A DNA stretch of 64,000 bases, taken from the NCBI GenBank assembly GCA_963277665.1, contig OY728119.1:316716206-316780205 (forward strand), written 5' to 3'. The translations under genes were made by a program, and so were the position numbers. The notes under the pieces were generated by a model. The model did no database searches and was not told the origin of the DNA. It was given only the letters and a program-made list of their open reading frames with translations. Source of the DNA: Viscum album (Eukaryota; Streptophyta; Magnoliopsida; Santalales; Viscaceae). Shown here piece after piece: positions 1 to 11,298 of the stretch (positions within the stretch are counted from its first letter, which is position 1; each line of letters starts with the position of its first letter).

Positions 1-1872
1 CAAGAAATGACTCCTGAACTTTTGGTAAAAACACCTGGGGGAAGTGTCGAGGCAAAAAGAATTTATAAGAATCTTCCTATCCTTATCCGTGGAAAGAACC
101 TACTTGCAAACCTTATTGTTCTACCTCTAGTAGAGTTTGATGTCATCCTGGGTATGGATTGGCTCTCTATTTACCATGCTAAGATTGACTGTAGAGCTAA
201 AGAAGTTTCTTTTCAGAAAGACTTTCAGTTTGTTTACAAGAATGAACCCTTACTTTTGATAACTTATCAAGAGGCCGAGAAACTTGTAAAAGATGGAAAT
301 GAATGTTACCTTGCACACGTCGTCGAAAATAAAGGAACTATTCAGATTAATGATGTGCCAGTGGTAAATGAGTATCCTGATGTTTTTCCTAATGAGTTGC
401 CTGGAATAATACCAGATCGAGAAGTTGAGTTTACTGTTGACTTAGTTCCTGATGCTAAGCCAATTTCAAAACCCCCTTATCGAATGGCACAAATTGAACT
501 TTTAGAGTTGAAGGAGCAATTGCAAGATTTATTAGAGAAAGGTTTCATTAGACCTAGAACATCACCATGGGGTGCTCCTGTTTTATTTGTTAAAAAGAAA
601 GATGGTTCTATGAGACTTTGCATTGATTATAGAGCCTTGAATAATATCACTGTTAAGAACAAATATCCTTTGCCTCATATCGATGATTTGTTTGATCAGC
701 TCCAGGGAGCTCAGTTTTTTTCAAAGATTGACTTGAGATCGGGGTACCATCAGCTGAAGGTAAAGGAGGCAGATATTCTGAAGACCGCGTTCCGTACGAG
801 ATATGGCCATTATGAATTTGTAGTAATGCCTTTTGGGATAACCAATGCACCTGCTGTATTCATGGACTTAATGAATAGAATTTTCCATGAGTTCTTGGAT
901 AAGTTTGTGGTGGTTTTCATTGATGATATTTTGGTGTTTTCTAAAAGTAAAGAGGAGCATGAAAAACATTTAAGGGTTATCTTGCAAACCTTAAAAGAAA
1001 AGAAACTGTATGGGAAATTCAGCAAGTGTGAGTTTTGGTTGCAAAAATTTTCTTTCCTTGGTCACATTGTTTCTAAAGATGGAATAACTATTTATCCTGC
1101 AAAAACAAAAGTTGTAGAAGAATGGCCAAGACCCACAAATTTAACCGAGATTCGTAGCTTCCTTGGTTTGGCGGGCTATTACCGAAGGTTTGTTAGAAAT
1201 TTTTCACGGTTATCTAGTCCAATGACTAAGATAACTCGGAAGGGTGTTAAGTTTATCTGGACAAAAGAATGTGATGATTGTTTTCAGGAATTGAAAAGAA
1301 GATTGGTGAATGCTCTAGTTTTGGCACTACCTTCCAGGAATGGTGATTTTGTTATATACAGTGATGCTTCATTGAAATTACTTGGTTGCGTCCTAATGCA
1401 GAATGATCAGGTAATTGCTTATGCTTCAAGACAGTTGAAAACTCATGAGGTAAATTACCCTACACATGATTTGGAATTAGCTGCTATTGTTTTTGCTTTA
1501 AAAATTTGGAGGCATCATTTGTATGGAGTAAAGTGTGAAATATATACTGATCACAAAAGTTTAAAGTATATATTCACTCAGAAAGAGTTAAACATGAGAC
1601 AGAGGAGATGGCTAGAATTAATCAAGGATTATGATTGTACAATTCATTACCATCCGGGAAAAGAAAATAAAGTGGCTGATGCTTTGAGTCGAAAAAGTAA
1701 TGCTTCATTAGCAATGTTGTGTTTGGAACGTGATCCTTTTGTTAAGGATTTGATGGACTTTGGCATAGAAGTTGTTGGTGCAGGAAGTTCTTCTGTTTTG
1801 TTTCAGGTATCAGTGAGATCTTCTCTATCAGATAGAATCAAGCAAGCACAGAAGCAAGACAGTGAGTTGTAG
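1..1872 (+). pseudogene. Gypsy polyprotein: protease C-end, reverse transcriptase, RNase H
   Basis: The frame is open from the left edge, so the true start is outside the window. The first ~60 residues end a retropepsin ([15 protein letters not shown]). The RT follows, with the catalytic FIDDILVF at about residue 304 (nt ~916). RNase H follows with YSDAS near residue 451, the DLELAA glutamate region and YTDHKSLKY near residue 513; the [16 protein letters not shown] motif closes it. Together these would copy genomic RNA into cDNA in the virus-like particle. The frame stops at TAG 1870-1872, just before the integrase zinc finger, where relatives carry on reading, so I treat the stop as a mutation. 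All catalytic residues seen are intact. Confidence 0.93.
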
Positions 1873-2442
1873 AAAAAGGTAGAGCTGGTTCAGAAAGGTA
1901 AGTTGCCTGAATTCAACATTGATAATGATTGTGTTTTGAGATTTGGGAAGAGATTGTGTGCGCCTTTTGATTCACAGTTGAAGAGAGAGTTGTTATGTGA
2001 AGCTCATAGTTCTCCGTTTTCAGTTCATCCAGGCAGTACTAAGATGTATAGAGATCTGCGGGAGTATTACTGGTGGGATAGAATGAAAAGAGATATTGCC
2101 GATTTTACTGTGAAGTGTTTGACATGTCAACAGGTTAAAGTAGAGCGGCAGTTACCGAAAGGGATGCTTCCGCCTTTACCAGTGCCAGAGTGGAAATGGG
2201 AGAATATATCCATGGACTTTGTTGTTGGATTACCGAAGACATCTCGAGGTAATAATGCAATCTGGGTTATTGTTGATCGCTTGACCAAGTCTACTCATTT
2301 CCTTGCTATACGAGATACTTTCTCTCTTGATCAACTTTCCCGTTTGTATCTTAAAGAGATAGTCATGTTACATGGAGTTCCTCTCTCCATTGTATCGGAT
2401 CGTGATCCCAGGTTTACTTCTAACTTTTGGAAGGGCCTTTAG
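1873..2442 (+). pseudogene. Gypsy polyprotein: integrase zinc finger and first catalytic half
   Basis: Same frame as the upstream segment, after the TAG. The HHCC zinc-binding part is visible (histidines before and in VHPG, then CLTCQQVK). The integrase core starts at [11 protein letters not shown] with the first catalytic Asp, and the second Asp is in SDRDPRF near nt 2396. A second in-frame TAG at 2440-2442 interrupts the core before the catalytic Glu. This domain would insert the cDNA into chromosomal DNA. No frameshift is present between this and the flanking segments, so a TAG-to-sense reading gives one uninterrupted polyprotein. Confidence 0.9.
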
Positions 2443-3255
2443 AAGTCTTTGGGTACTGAGTTAAATTTTAGTACATCTTTTCATCCTCAATCAGATGGGC
2501 AGTCAGAACGAACAATCCAGACATTGGAGGATATGCTACGAGCTTGTTCAATGGATTATCAGGGAAGTTGGGACCAACATCTTTCTTTGGTTGAGCTTTC
2601 ATATAATAACAGTTTTCATTCCAGTATACAGATGGCACCATTTCAGGCATTATATGGGAAGCGGTGTCGAACTCCAGCTTTCTGGGATGAAGTGGGTGAA
2701 AGGAAGTTGATGGGACCAGAATTCGTAGAAGAGATGGCAGAAAAAGTTCAGCTGATTCAGAAACACATGAGAACAGCTCAGAGCAGGCAGAAAATTTATG
2801 CGGACAACAGGAGGAAGGATCTCTCTTTCGAGGTAGGTGATCATGTTTTTCTCAAGGTTTCTCCTTGGAAAAGTGTGATGAGATTTGGTAAGAAAGGAAA
2901 GTTGAGTCCAAGGTTTGTTGGACCATACGAAATTCTGGAAAGAGTTGGATCAGTTGCATACCGAGTGGCTTTACCTCCGAGTTTATCTCAGGTACACAGT
3001 GTTTTTCACGTTTCGATGTTGAGAAAGTACATACCAGATCCATCTCATGTTTTGAGTCCAGAGGTAGTTCAGCTGGAAGAGAACCTATCTTATGAGGAAC
3101 AACCAGTCCAGATTCTTGACCACAGGGAGCAAGTGTTACGGAATAAAGTGATTCACCAGGTAAAGGTTTTGTGGAAAAACAACATGATTGAAGAGGCAAC
3201 ATGGGAATCTGAAAATGCAATGAGGGATAAGTACCCCCATTTATTTGATAAATAA
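2443..3255 (+). pseudogene. Gypsy polyprotein: integrase C-half and chromodomain-like tail
   Basis: Continues the integrase in the same frame. The segment HPQSDGQSERTIQTLEDML carries the catalytic Glu. The GPYEILERVG and SVFHVSMLRKYIPDPSHV blocks are typical of the integrase C-terminal region of plant chromoviruses. The end (ILDHREQVLRN ... VLWKN ... EEATWESE) matches the chromodomain-like tail of Del/Tekay elements, thought to guide insertion to heterochromatin. The stop TAA at 3253 is the natural end, 25 bp before the polypurine tract. Confidence 0.9.
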
Positions 3256-3280
3256 ATAAATTGCGGGGACGCAATTTTCT

Positions 3281-3294
3281 AAAGGGGGGAAGGA
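3281..3294 (+). other. Polypurine tract of element A
   Basis: The purine run AAAGGGGGGAAGGA lies directly before the LTR start TGTAACATCCC. It follows the usual GGGGACG-containing spacer. It primes plus-strand DNA synthesis in LTR retrotransposons. The same arrangement is seen in reverse for X1, X2 and Y. Confidence 0.88.
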
Positions 3295-4718
3295 TGTAAC
3301 ATCCCAAGTAAGTAATGAATAATAGATATTTTTATCTATGTCTATTAATGATTAAGATAGTGTTTTAGAGGCTTAAAATGAAAATAAATCCAATCTTAAA
3401 CATGGAATACACTAATATTTTTAAAAGATTATTTTACTGCCTTATGATGAAAAACCATTTTTTAAATATATATTTTGACAATTTTATAAACTATGTTTGT
3501 CAAAATAAACTTATTCTTTATGATTGGGACATCAAAATTTACTTTGTGTGAATTTTTGGTATTTTTCTGACAATGTTCATTTTTTTATGAATAGTGAAAA
3601 AATACTGCATTTTACATCAAAACTGCTTTTTAATATAATTTATTTATATGATTAGATTATGTTTTGAATTGGTTTTGAAGTTAAATTAGAATATATTTTT
3701 ACCATTTTATCCAATGGTGGTCATTGGAATCAATTTCACTTTGAAATTGGACTTAAACTAGTGTCAATCTTTTGATACTTATTGTTTTGTAAAAACACGC
3801 TATTTGCTCTGGCAGCGGGAATTAATTATTAAATTTATTAATGCGACTTATATGTTTTTAATTTTGTTAAATAGACTTCATTTTTGAATTTGGAATATCA
3901 AATATAGCTTAGGGTGAATTTTTGGTAATTTTCTGAAAAACTTCAATTTTTGATGAATAGTGAAACCACTATGTGGTAATCAAGCAAACTGATTTTTCAA
4001 TTAAATGAAAGTTTACCACTAATGTGTATTGAATTTTGAAAATCCGACATACATGGTTGTCATTAAGAAGTAAAATGTGGTTCAATGGGATAAAAATAAT
4101 TTTTTTGGTGAATAGTAACTTATTTAGTTTTTAATCGCGATTAGTGGTAATTAGTGTAGTTTAAGGTAAAAATGATATTATAAGAATGTGAAAACACCAT
4201 GAAACTTGTCCTAAACCTTTTGGGTGAGTCATGGCCGACCAAGACAAGCCATGGGCCAACTTGGGGACCCCATGGATCCACTTTTGTTGGGAAATGACAT
4301 AAAGTACTTTTAATTTAATTATTAAGTGGAAATGACACAAACATAATATGTTTTACAAGAACAATTTTTAAGTTGGGTTATACAAGTCCAAATTTTGATT
4401 ATAAGTATTCATTGGAAAGATAAAAATATTTCCTATATCATAGTAGTTTTTTTATAATTTGTAGACATTAAATAAATTTAATCATTTATGACATAATAAT
4501 GATGCAGCGATGACATCATTATTTGACGATTTAAATAAAATGAAAATACAATGTAATATTTATGAACTAAAAATGGCCAAAACCAATTGGATGAGTGGAT
4601 TTCGAACCCTTATCACCTTATCCACGAATTATATCAATGTGGGACCTTTTGAAACCGAAACACATTTTCAAATAATGTAATATTTCTTTACTTTCCAAAA
4701 GTGCCCCTCCTCTCCTCT

Positions 4719-4725
4719 TATAAAA
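4719..4725 (+). promoter_or_regulatory. TATA box of LTR A
   Basis: TATAAAA sits in a CT-rich setting about 1.42 kb into the LTR, before a pyrimidine-rich leader. The matching positions of X1 and C have TATAAAA and TATAAAG, and X2 has TACAAAA. It is the likely U3/R promoter. Confidence 0.7.
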
Positions 4726-5058
4726 GGCCCCCACCTCTACCTCATTTTACACACTCCTCAAGCCTTTGACTCGGCCAACCCCTGCCCATTTACTCTCTCC
4801 ACATCCCTCTCCTCATCCTAGAGGATTCCCTTTGGGCATAAGCCTTTCAAAAGAAGCCTTTAGGCTCAAATCAAAAGGAGTTACACTTTTTAAGGTAATT
4901 CATTCTCTAATGTTCATTTGTTTTACTTTTCTTCTCCAACCCCCTAAACTCTTTTTATTTACTTATTTTTTAACAACACCAGTATCTTCAATATACTAGG
5001 ATGTTGTTATAAGATTTATTTGAGCTACACTCTCACACAACTACATCAAATGGTTAAA

Positions 5059-5113
5059 GAACATACGGTTTCCGTGGATGGCGAAATTCTGCCTCTCGAA
5101 ACGATGATTGTTC
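5059..5113 (+). other. LTR A hairpin 1 (weak)
   Basis: The arms GAACA...GGTTTC and GAAACGAT...TGTTC are roughly complementary. It lies 164-218 bp from the donor-like site, the same offset as hairpin 1 of X1 and X2. The loop has lost the conserved GTACGTAC palindrome, so by itself this call is weak. Confidence 0.4.
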
Positions 5114-5251
5114 AATACTCATTTAACACCTTAAAAGGTGGCCATTATGATGTAACTATTTTTATATATGATATTTAATATGTATATGTTTTCCTTAAGC
5201 TTCTGTTTTTTTCATTTTGGTCATACCTTTATGGTTTCCATTATGGGTAAA

Positions 5252-5311
5252 CACGATATCTTCATTTTAGAAAGTGCGGACTACCGCCCCCTGAAAGTGA
5301 TTTGATTCGTT
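5252..5311 (+). other. LTR A hairpin 2
   Basis: Read on the minus strand, the apical part GGGGGCGGTAGTCCG matches the GGAGACGGTAGTCCG of hairpin 2 in X2, with a nearby GATATCGT in both. The arms pair only partly, roughly a dozen pairs. The offset from the donor-like site, 357-416 bp, agrees with X1 and X2. Confidence 0.5.
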
Positions 5312-5419
5312 AATACCATATGTGGGATGTGTAAAGGATAAAGTTAATGATATTATATATGTTATTATACTGTAATTATAAGATACTCTTATATAATTAT
5401 GATTCCATTCCAGAAATAC

Positions 5420-5490
5420 GAAATAGAAATGGAAGTAGCGTTCATGCATACGTACGGCTTACCGTCTCCATGAACGGTGCATTTCATTTC
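5420..5490 (+). other. LTR A hairpin 3 with palindromic loop
   Basis: About 19 base pairs form between the GAAATAGAAATG...CGTTCATG arm and the CATGAACG...CATTTCATTTC arm, with one internal bubble. The loop is CATACGTACGG followed by CTTACCGTCTC, and includes the palindrome TACGTA. The basal and apical stem blocks match hairpin 3 of X2 at the same offset (525-595 bp from the donor-like site). Confidence 0.65.
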
Positions 5491-5948
5491 TTACCTCTAA
5501 ATGTTATGTAATATTATAAATGCATGAATGTACTGGATATATATGAAATATATGATATCTACATCATGAATAATATTCTGGATATAATGAAACTTTGACC
5601 AACTTAACAACATGTAAGTGTAAGAAGTCTATTTTTGACTTAAGAACCAAATACCGACAAAATGAACATTATTAACTTAACTGATTACATGATGTTCCTA
5701 AAATCGTATAAAAGGAATAATTAACTTGAAAAATATTCATAAGAAAGTAGAGATTAACTCAAGTTTGTTATTCAGGAGATTAAAGAACGGTCGGGTCAAG
5801 TCGGATACGAGGTATGGGACTTCGTCTCAATCTCCTTTCATTGAGGCATATTTTATTTTATACACAACTTTCTTTTATACGGTGTATAAACCCCTTTGAC
5901 TTTTACGTTTATTCAAAAGGAATCTTTTTTATACGAAGCATTTACTAA

Positions 5949-5974
5949 ACGACAAAAGGGAATGTTTTTGTCGT
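5949..5974 (+). other. Perfect 9-bp hairpin in LTR A
   Basis: ACGACAAAA and TTTTGTCGT flank an 8-nt loop, followed directly by another CGTACGTA-like stretch and a CGGCG/CGCCG inverted repeat to about 6004. It lies further into the putative intron than the three positional hairpins. Confidence 0.5.
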
Positions 5975-6981
5975 ACGTATGCGGCGACAATGACTTCTCC
6001 GCCGTCATGACCGTTATTTGAGTTTCGGCTTCCTTTACAAGCCATACCTTCTTTTTTTAAAAGAAAAATAAATACCATGTTTTACTTTTCTTTTATTTTG
6101 GTATTGAAAATGTTTTTCATAATATTTTATATCAATGTGTGGTATTGATATCTTGTGATTGAATGGTGGAAATGTTATGTTTTCGTTATGCATGTTTTAT
6201 GTGATACGTTTATGTTGAGGTTCTTGGGCATTATTATGAAGACGGGTGGTTCCGTGATAGACTAAGGGCGGGTGAGACCATTATAGCTCTCAAATGCATT
6301 GGGTAATGTGAAGCAGTGAAACGTTAGGGTTTCTCCGAAGAGATTTTAGGGAATATACTGTGATGGGTATTCCAAACGTAACCAAGAGGGTTACTCCCTA
6401 CGTAATAATGTTATGAATGCCTCAAGTTACCTTTATGTATTATGATTTCTATGATTTATTCAGGATATTATGAGGTTTGTTAAAGTGCCTATGTTTTATG
6501 GGTAAAGTATGATTTCATTCTTATGTATATATGAACTCATGTTTCCTTTCCATGTTTTTAACCCATACTGAGTTTTATGCTCATCCCAAGTTTTTGAAAT
6601 GTTTTTCACAGGTCAAGGGAAGGGTACATGATAAGATGATAGAGTCAAGGATGTGTCAAGAAATAATACATGTTTTATTTTAAATATATTTCCATTGATG
6701 GGAATGAAGAATACTATCTTTATGTAACCACTTTGTTTATATGTGGATTGTAATGCAAGTTTTATGATCTAATTCTCTAAAACTCTAAACCCGAAAAGAT
6801 CCTCAATGTGTAATCTTGTAATAACCCAAGATTAAGTAAGGTTTAAGGCTGGGGCCTTATAGTATTAGTTTAGTTTCTTTGAAAACATGGAACATAATAT
6901 TCTAACTTTGTGAAAGATCTTCAAAACCTCCCATAAGGATATTCCCCTTTTATTTTCCTACCTAAAACCCTTCTTGATATC

Positions 6982-6983
6982 CT
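6982..6983 (-). other. Acceptor-like site of X1 LTR
   Basis: Minus strand TTTTCCCAG|GATATC follows a pyrimidine-rich stretch, 165 bp before the LTR 3' end. Just upstream on the minus strand is the inverted repeat TGAGC-ATTTAA-GCTCA, near-identical in X2. The matching donor position (8817-8818, 177 bp from the TATA box) reads GAG|CT instead of GAG|GT, so the pair is broken in this copy. Confidence 0.4.
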
Positions 6984-8418
6984 GGGAAAATGAAAGCATA
7001 AAAATGGTGAGCTTAAATGCTCAGTAAGGGTAATCATGAAAAATGTCTTACAAAACATAAACATAATAATGTAAAGACATGAACATAACACTTGAAAACC
7101 AAATAGCACATTTAACATATACCAAAATATTGAGTTATGAAATAAATCTTGGTAGTTCATAAGGAATAAATCGTAATGTAATCATGAACCATGATAAAAT
7201 ATAATTGGCATAAAACATGTAATTTTTTAAAACAAATAATCACATAATATGATTTCCATAGTACCCAATACATTGCTTCCAAAACCATCATAGTGGACAA
7301 AGTCCATCACTGAACCGAGTTTACTTGTCATTCCATCCATGTATTACAGAACCAGACTTACTTTCTGTTCTAATAATGTCTATATCATGAGATATAAATA
7401 TTTACCCAATGCATTGGAGGAAGAAATAGGTCTCAGTAATCTCATAATTAAATCATTCTTACATGTTCTATAAAAACATAAAACATTCATCATAGAATAA
7501 CCCAAGAAATAAAATAGGTTTCTTAAACATCATTATATCATAAAATAATCCATATAAAATATCATTCCATAATTAAATCAATCATATCATAGTAATAATA
7601 GGGATATAAACAAAACTCAATTTAAATTGCATCATCTTAGATGGAAAATAATTTTGAAAAAATACTTGAACTTAATTCATGAGGAAAATATCCTTTCTTT
7701 TTCAAAAATGTTTTCTTTTCTCAAAATGTCACGGAATTTTAAAAGAAATAAATTTAGTTGAAAATAATAATGAAACCATGTATAGTAATATTAATGGAAA
7801 TAAGGTGTCACGAAACTATAAAAAATACATTCATATCGTTTAAGTTATAAAAAACATTATCCTCGTACTTTTGCTGGAAAAGTAATAAAGTACCTCAAAT
7901 CGAATAACAAAAACATATTCCTTTCATATTGTTTAATAAAAATTCAAAAAAGGTTAATATTAACTTTAAACCATTGTATAAGAATATAAATAATATTACA
8001 TATTTAGGAAACATAGATGTGGGTGATAAATATACCCTAGTAAATACTTATGAATAAACTATCTCGGATAATAATGAGATTGAAAATTTACCCCTTTCCT
8101 TAGGTCTGATATGCTTTGTATGTATCTAAACTTTTTGTATAATGATTTAAATAATGATAATTATTTATTCATGAATAATAATAATTTTTATGATAAAATA
8201 TATGTTCATATTTTCATTCTCCTATTAGTAACATTTAAATGTTACTTGTTTTTCGGGTATTAACTACTTTATGTTCTCATGCATGTTTTGTAAAATAAGT
8301 TCTTATTCCTATTTTTATGTTATAGTTATATCATTTAAATAATGGTATTAGTATAATATATATCATATTTATTCATTCAATTCATTTATATAATCATGCT
8401 TTAATGAATATTATGTAG

Positions 8419-8484
8419 AACGAATCACATCGCACTGTGGAGACGGTATGCCATACGTACTCACGAGCGACGATATCGTTCCCA
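8419..8484 (-). other. X1 LTR hairpin 2
   Basis: On the plus strand, GAACGAATCACATCGC pairs with GCGACGATATCGTTC, about 15 pairs with bulges. The apical part holds GGAGACGGTATGCC and ATACGTAC. It aligns with hairpin 2 of X2 and lies 334-399 bp into the putative intron. Confidence 0.6.
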
Positions 8485-8614
8485 TAATTGTGGAATGTAA
8501 TTAAAGTGGATGGAGTATATTATCTTAGAATAAATATAATTTTATATTAATCATATATATATATATATTAATTCTATCATTATACCCATCCATGTAAGGT
8601 GGTGGTGAAAAACA

Positions 8615-8675
8615 TATTACACTACGACATGGAGACTGTAAGTCGTATATACGCACGTCTGGTGGTTTTATTTTT
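8615..8675 (-). other. X1 LTR hairpin 1 (decayed)
   Basis: Contains GGAGACTGTAAGTC and GTATATACGCAC where X2 hairpin 1 has GGAGACGGTATTCAG and TACGTACGCAC. The stem is only partly complementary. The preceding ACCCATCCATGTAAGGTGG block is shared with X2. Hairpin 3 appears to be missing from X1. Confidence 0.5.
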
Positions 8676-8988
8676 GATAGGATGGGTAGAAGGTGAAATA
8701 TGGTTGTTTCAAAATTATAAAAAAATATAACTATATAGTTATTAATTTATAATTAAATAACTCATGAGTTGTAAGTAGAATAAGAAAGATGTTTAAAAGA
8801 ACCGGTAAATGATATTAGCTCTTCTTCGATTTGCCTCCTCTAAATCTCTTCTTAGAGCACTAGAGTTTGTATTTAAAGCAGACCAGGATCTCTAGAATGT
8901 TTCTAGGGAATTTTATAAGAGAAATTTTCAGGTTATATTAAAATTTTAATGCTCAAAATTAAGTGAAGATATGAGGGAGGAAGTTCCC

Positions 8989-8995
8989 TTTTATA
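8989..8995 (-). promoter_or_regulatory. TATA box of X1 LTR
   Basis: Minus strand ATTATAAAAGGGAACTTCC; TATAAAA is at the position matching X2's TACAAAA and A's TATAAAA. Confidence 0.6.
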
Positions 8996-11298
8996 ATTGA
9001 GGTGAGGGGTCATTTTGGAAACCGCAAAAATATTAATTTATAATAATTTGAAAATCATTCCAAATACCTAAAAAAGGAGATATATTATAAAATATGATAT
9101 TATAAGATGTAAATATCATAAAACAATAAAATTTATGCAACTTTTTATGTAAATTTAAACATTATCATTTTAATTGACAATTAGTTATTCTATTTAATTT
9201 TAATTAAGATAACAATTATTTCAATATTAAAAGGGTTCAATATTACTTATTTTATTTTTATTTTACCATAACATAATAATTTATAAAATTTTCGACCATA
9301 TCATAATTATTTTTATTTTAATTTTTTTATGATTTTTTTAAATAATTTTATAAAACATTATTTTAGTAAAAATATCAATTATGTCAATTTTGAAATTATT
9401 CCTTTCATGGATTTTTAGAATTATCAAGATAAGATATTATACTGAAAAAAATTATTCTATTATATCCCTAATGGGTTAAGATAATATATAAAATTTATTT
9501 TAAAAATTAATTATCCCAAATTATTTTTATTTTATTGTTTTTAATAATATTTCTTTGATATTTCCCTTAATAAAATAATTACTACATCAATGTTGTGCAA
9601 TTATTTAATATACATATTTTTAGAATAAAATTTTTAAATAAAATACTATGATGAACAAAAATTTACTATATTTCATAATAATATATGTAGTATAATTTAT
9701 CTTTAAAAAATCCAGCATTAAAAATGTTATACGTATTAAAGTATGAGTGTGAAAACTTTAACATCACTTTTAAATAAAATAAAATAAATGTCATAATATC
9801 TTCTATAAAGCTCAAAATAGTCACTAGCATGACATTTGGATGATTATGGTCGATATATACTCAACCAAAAATATTTTTCATGTGTTTATACAATTTTATG
9901 GTTATTAGGATTTTAATAAAAATTGTTTCATTGATATCACATCAATTAATTATTTTTTACATCATCAAAGAATAAGACTTTAATGTAATTATTTATTTCC
10001 TAAAAATTAAAAATAAATTACCATGATTTAATTAATTATTTTATCTATCCATGGAATATTTATTTTTTAAGATATCACCTGGTTATCACTATATTAAAAT
10101 TATTATATTTATAAGAAATGTAAGTTTGAAATTTTTTCACTTTTAATGGTTTTATTAATATCTATGTCATTTTCATTTTCAAGTGAATATTAAATGACTA
10201 AGTTTCAAAAATAAGATGTTAAGGGTACAATTTTATTCATCTAATGTGATTTTGATAGGTTTTAGGATAATTTTATTTTCCTTATGATATTAATAGTTAC
10301 CCTAATTTGCCTAATTTGCCATTAACTATGGAAAATAAAAATTACCGTAGTTACTCTTCATAATATCCAAAAATAAAAGTAACCTTCTAACATAATTTAG
10401 ACCCATTGATTCCAAATATAGAATCCATTTTTAATAATTCAAAAAAACATAATTGGAAGAAATTAATTTAATATTAATTTATGTTTTCAAAAACCAAAAA
10501 GTGGGTTTTTAATAAGTAAAAACTTATCAAAAGATTTTCATGTGTTTGTCTACAATTTAAATTTGAAATTAAATGATAAAAGCATAATCCTATTAAACAT
10601 TAACAAAAATTAAAAAGATAATCTAACTAGATAAATAAATTAGATGAAATGGCACGTTTGAATTAAAATGAAATATTTTTTACTATTCATTAAAATAGGA
10701 ATTTTATCAAAAAAACCAAAAATAAAAAAAAGTAAAATTTTATGCCTATCTTACAAAGAAGAAGTTTATTTTGTCAAATTGAATTTATAAAATTTTCAAA
10801 AACTAGATTTAAAATTGGTGCACCGTCAAAGGGCAGTAAAAACTGCATTTTTTTAAAAATACTTCTTTAATATGAAAAATTGATTTTATTATTATATCAT
10901 GTTCTATAATATATGTAATATGAATTATAATGTTATATAAAATTCAAAATGTGGTTAATACTATTCATAAAGGCTAGTTTATATCCCATTAAATAATAAT
11001 ATTTTAATAATATATTGTTTTTAGTGAAACTCGGTATTGCATACAATGTAAGGTTTCGAGGAAGGTCGCTCTTGGTGTAACATAAGACAAGTTAGTGTTG
11101 CATGTAGTGGAAGCTTTATTTTTTAAAATTCTATCAAAATAACTTGAAATTTTTTGTAACAAAAGACAAGAATACTGTTCTGTATATTGTAAGCTAATGC
11201 GGTGTTGTGTATAGCGCAAGCTAATCTTGGTGTAGCATACAACACAAGTCATCAATGAAATTAAAGGAATATATCTCATCAAATCCAAGGGTGTTACA

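Larger units (their letters stand above)
4895..6611 (+). other. Candidate leader intron inside LTR A
   Basis: The donor-like AAG|GTAATT is 176 bp after the TATA box. The acceptor-like TTTTTCACAG|G ends at 6611, about 205 bp before the LTR end. The same pair with nearly the same spacings occurs in C (53332-55343) and X2 (57896-59875, minus). No ORF is conserved in it. That this is spliced is inference from the conserved layout; there is no transcript evidence here. Confidence 0.45.
1..6816 (+). mobile_element. Ty3/gypsy chromovirus element A, 3' half
   Basis: This is the right part of a plus-strand LTR retrotransposon. It runs from the end of the protease through RT, RNase H, integrase and a chromodomain-like tail to a polypurine tract and a 3' LTR that starts TGTAACATCCC at 3295. 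Gag and the 5' LTR lie left of the window. The RT-RNaseH-integrase order and the C-terminal chromodomain-like sequence place it in the Ty3/gypsy chromoviruses, most likely the Del/Tekay group. The minus-strand element X1 abuts its right end, so the exact LTR end (about 6805-6816) is uncertain. The polyprotein keeps one frame for 3.25 kb with only two stops, so this is the least decayed element in the window. Confidence 0.9.
3295..6816 (+). repeat. 3' LTR of element A (~3.5 kb)
   Basis: Starts with TGTAACATCCC right after the polypurine tract. The 3' end is set by the junction with X1 at 6817 and by spacing, since the acceptor-like site to LTR-end distance then equals that in C and X2. U3 spans about 3295-4720 and shares blocks with the U3 of X and C (for example the TGAATAGT motif). 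A TATA box is at 4719. Downstream come a donor-like site, three hairpins and an acceptor-like site, all listed separately. No terminal CA can be fixed with certainty. Confidence 0.82.
6817..11298 (-). repeat. 3' LTR of element X1 (~4.5 kb)
   Basis: On the minus strand it starts TGTAACACCC at 11298, directly after a polypurine tract, and ends GGGTTATTACA at 6817. It aligns along its length with the X2 LTR (57694-62428), at about 80% identity in the stretches I compared by eye. It carries a TATA box, two hairpins, a mutated donor-like site and an acceptor-like site. X1 and X2 cannot be the two LTRs of one element, because both have a polypurine tract on the same side. Confidence 0.85.

Noticed and set aside
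1..3255. In-frame TAG as programmed readthrough
   Set aside because: Two separate TAG codons, one inside the integrase core, and no suitable recoding context. Mutation is simpler.
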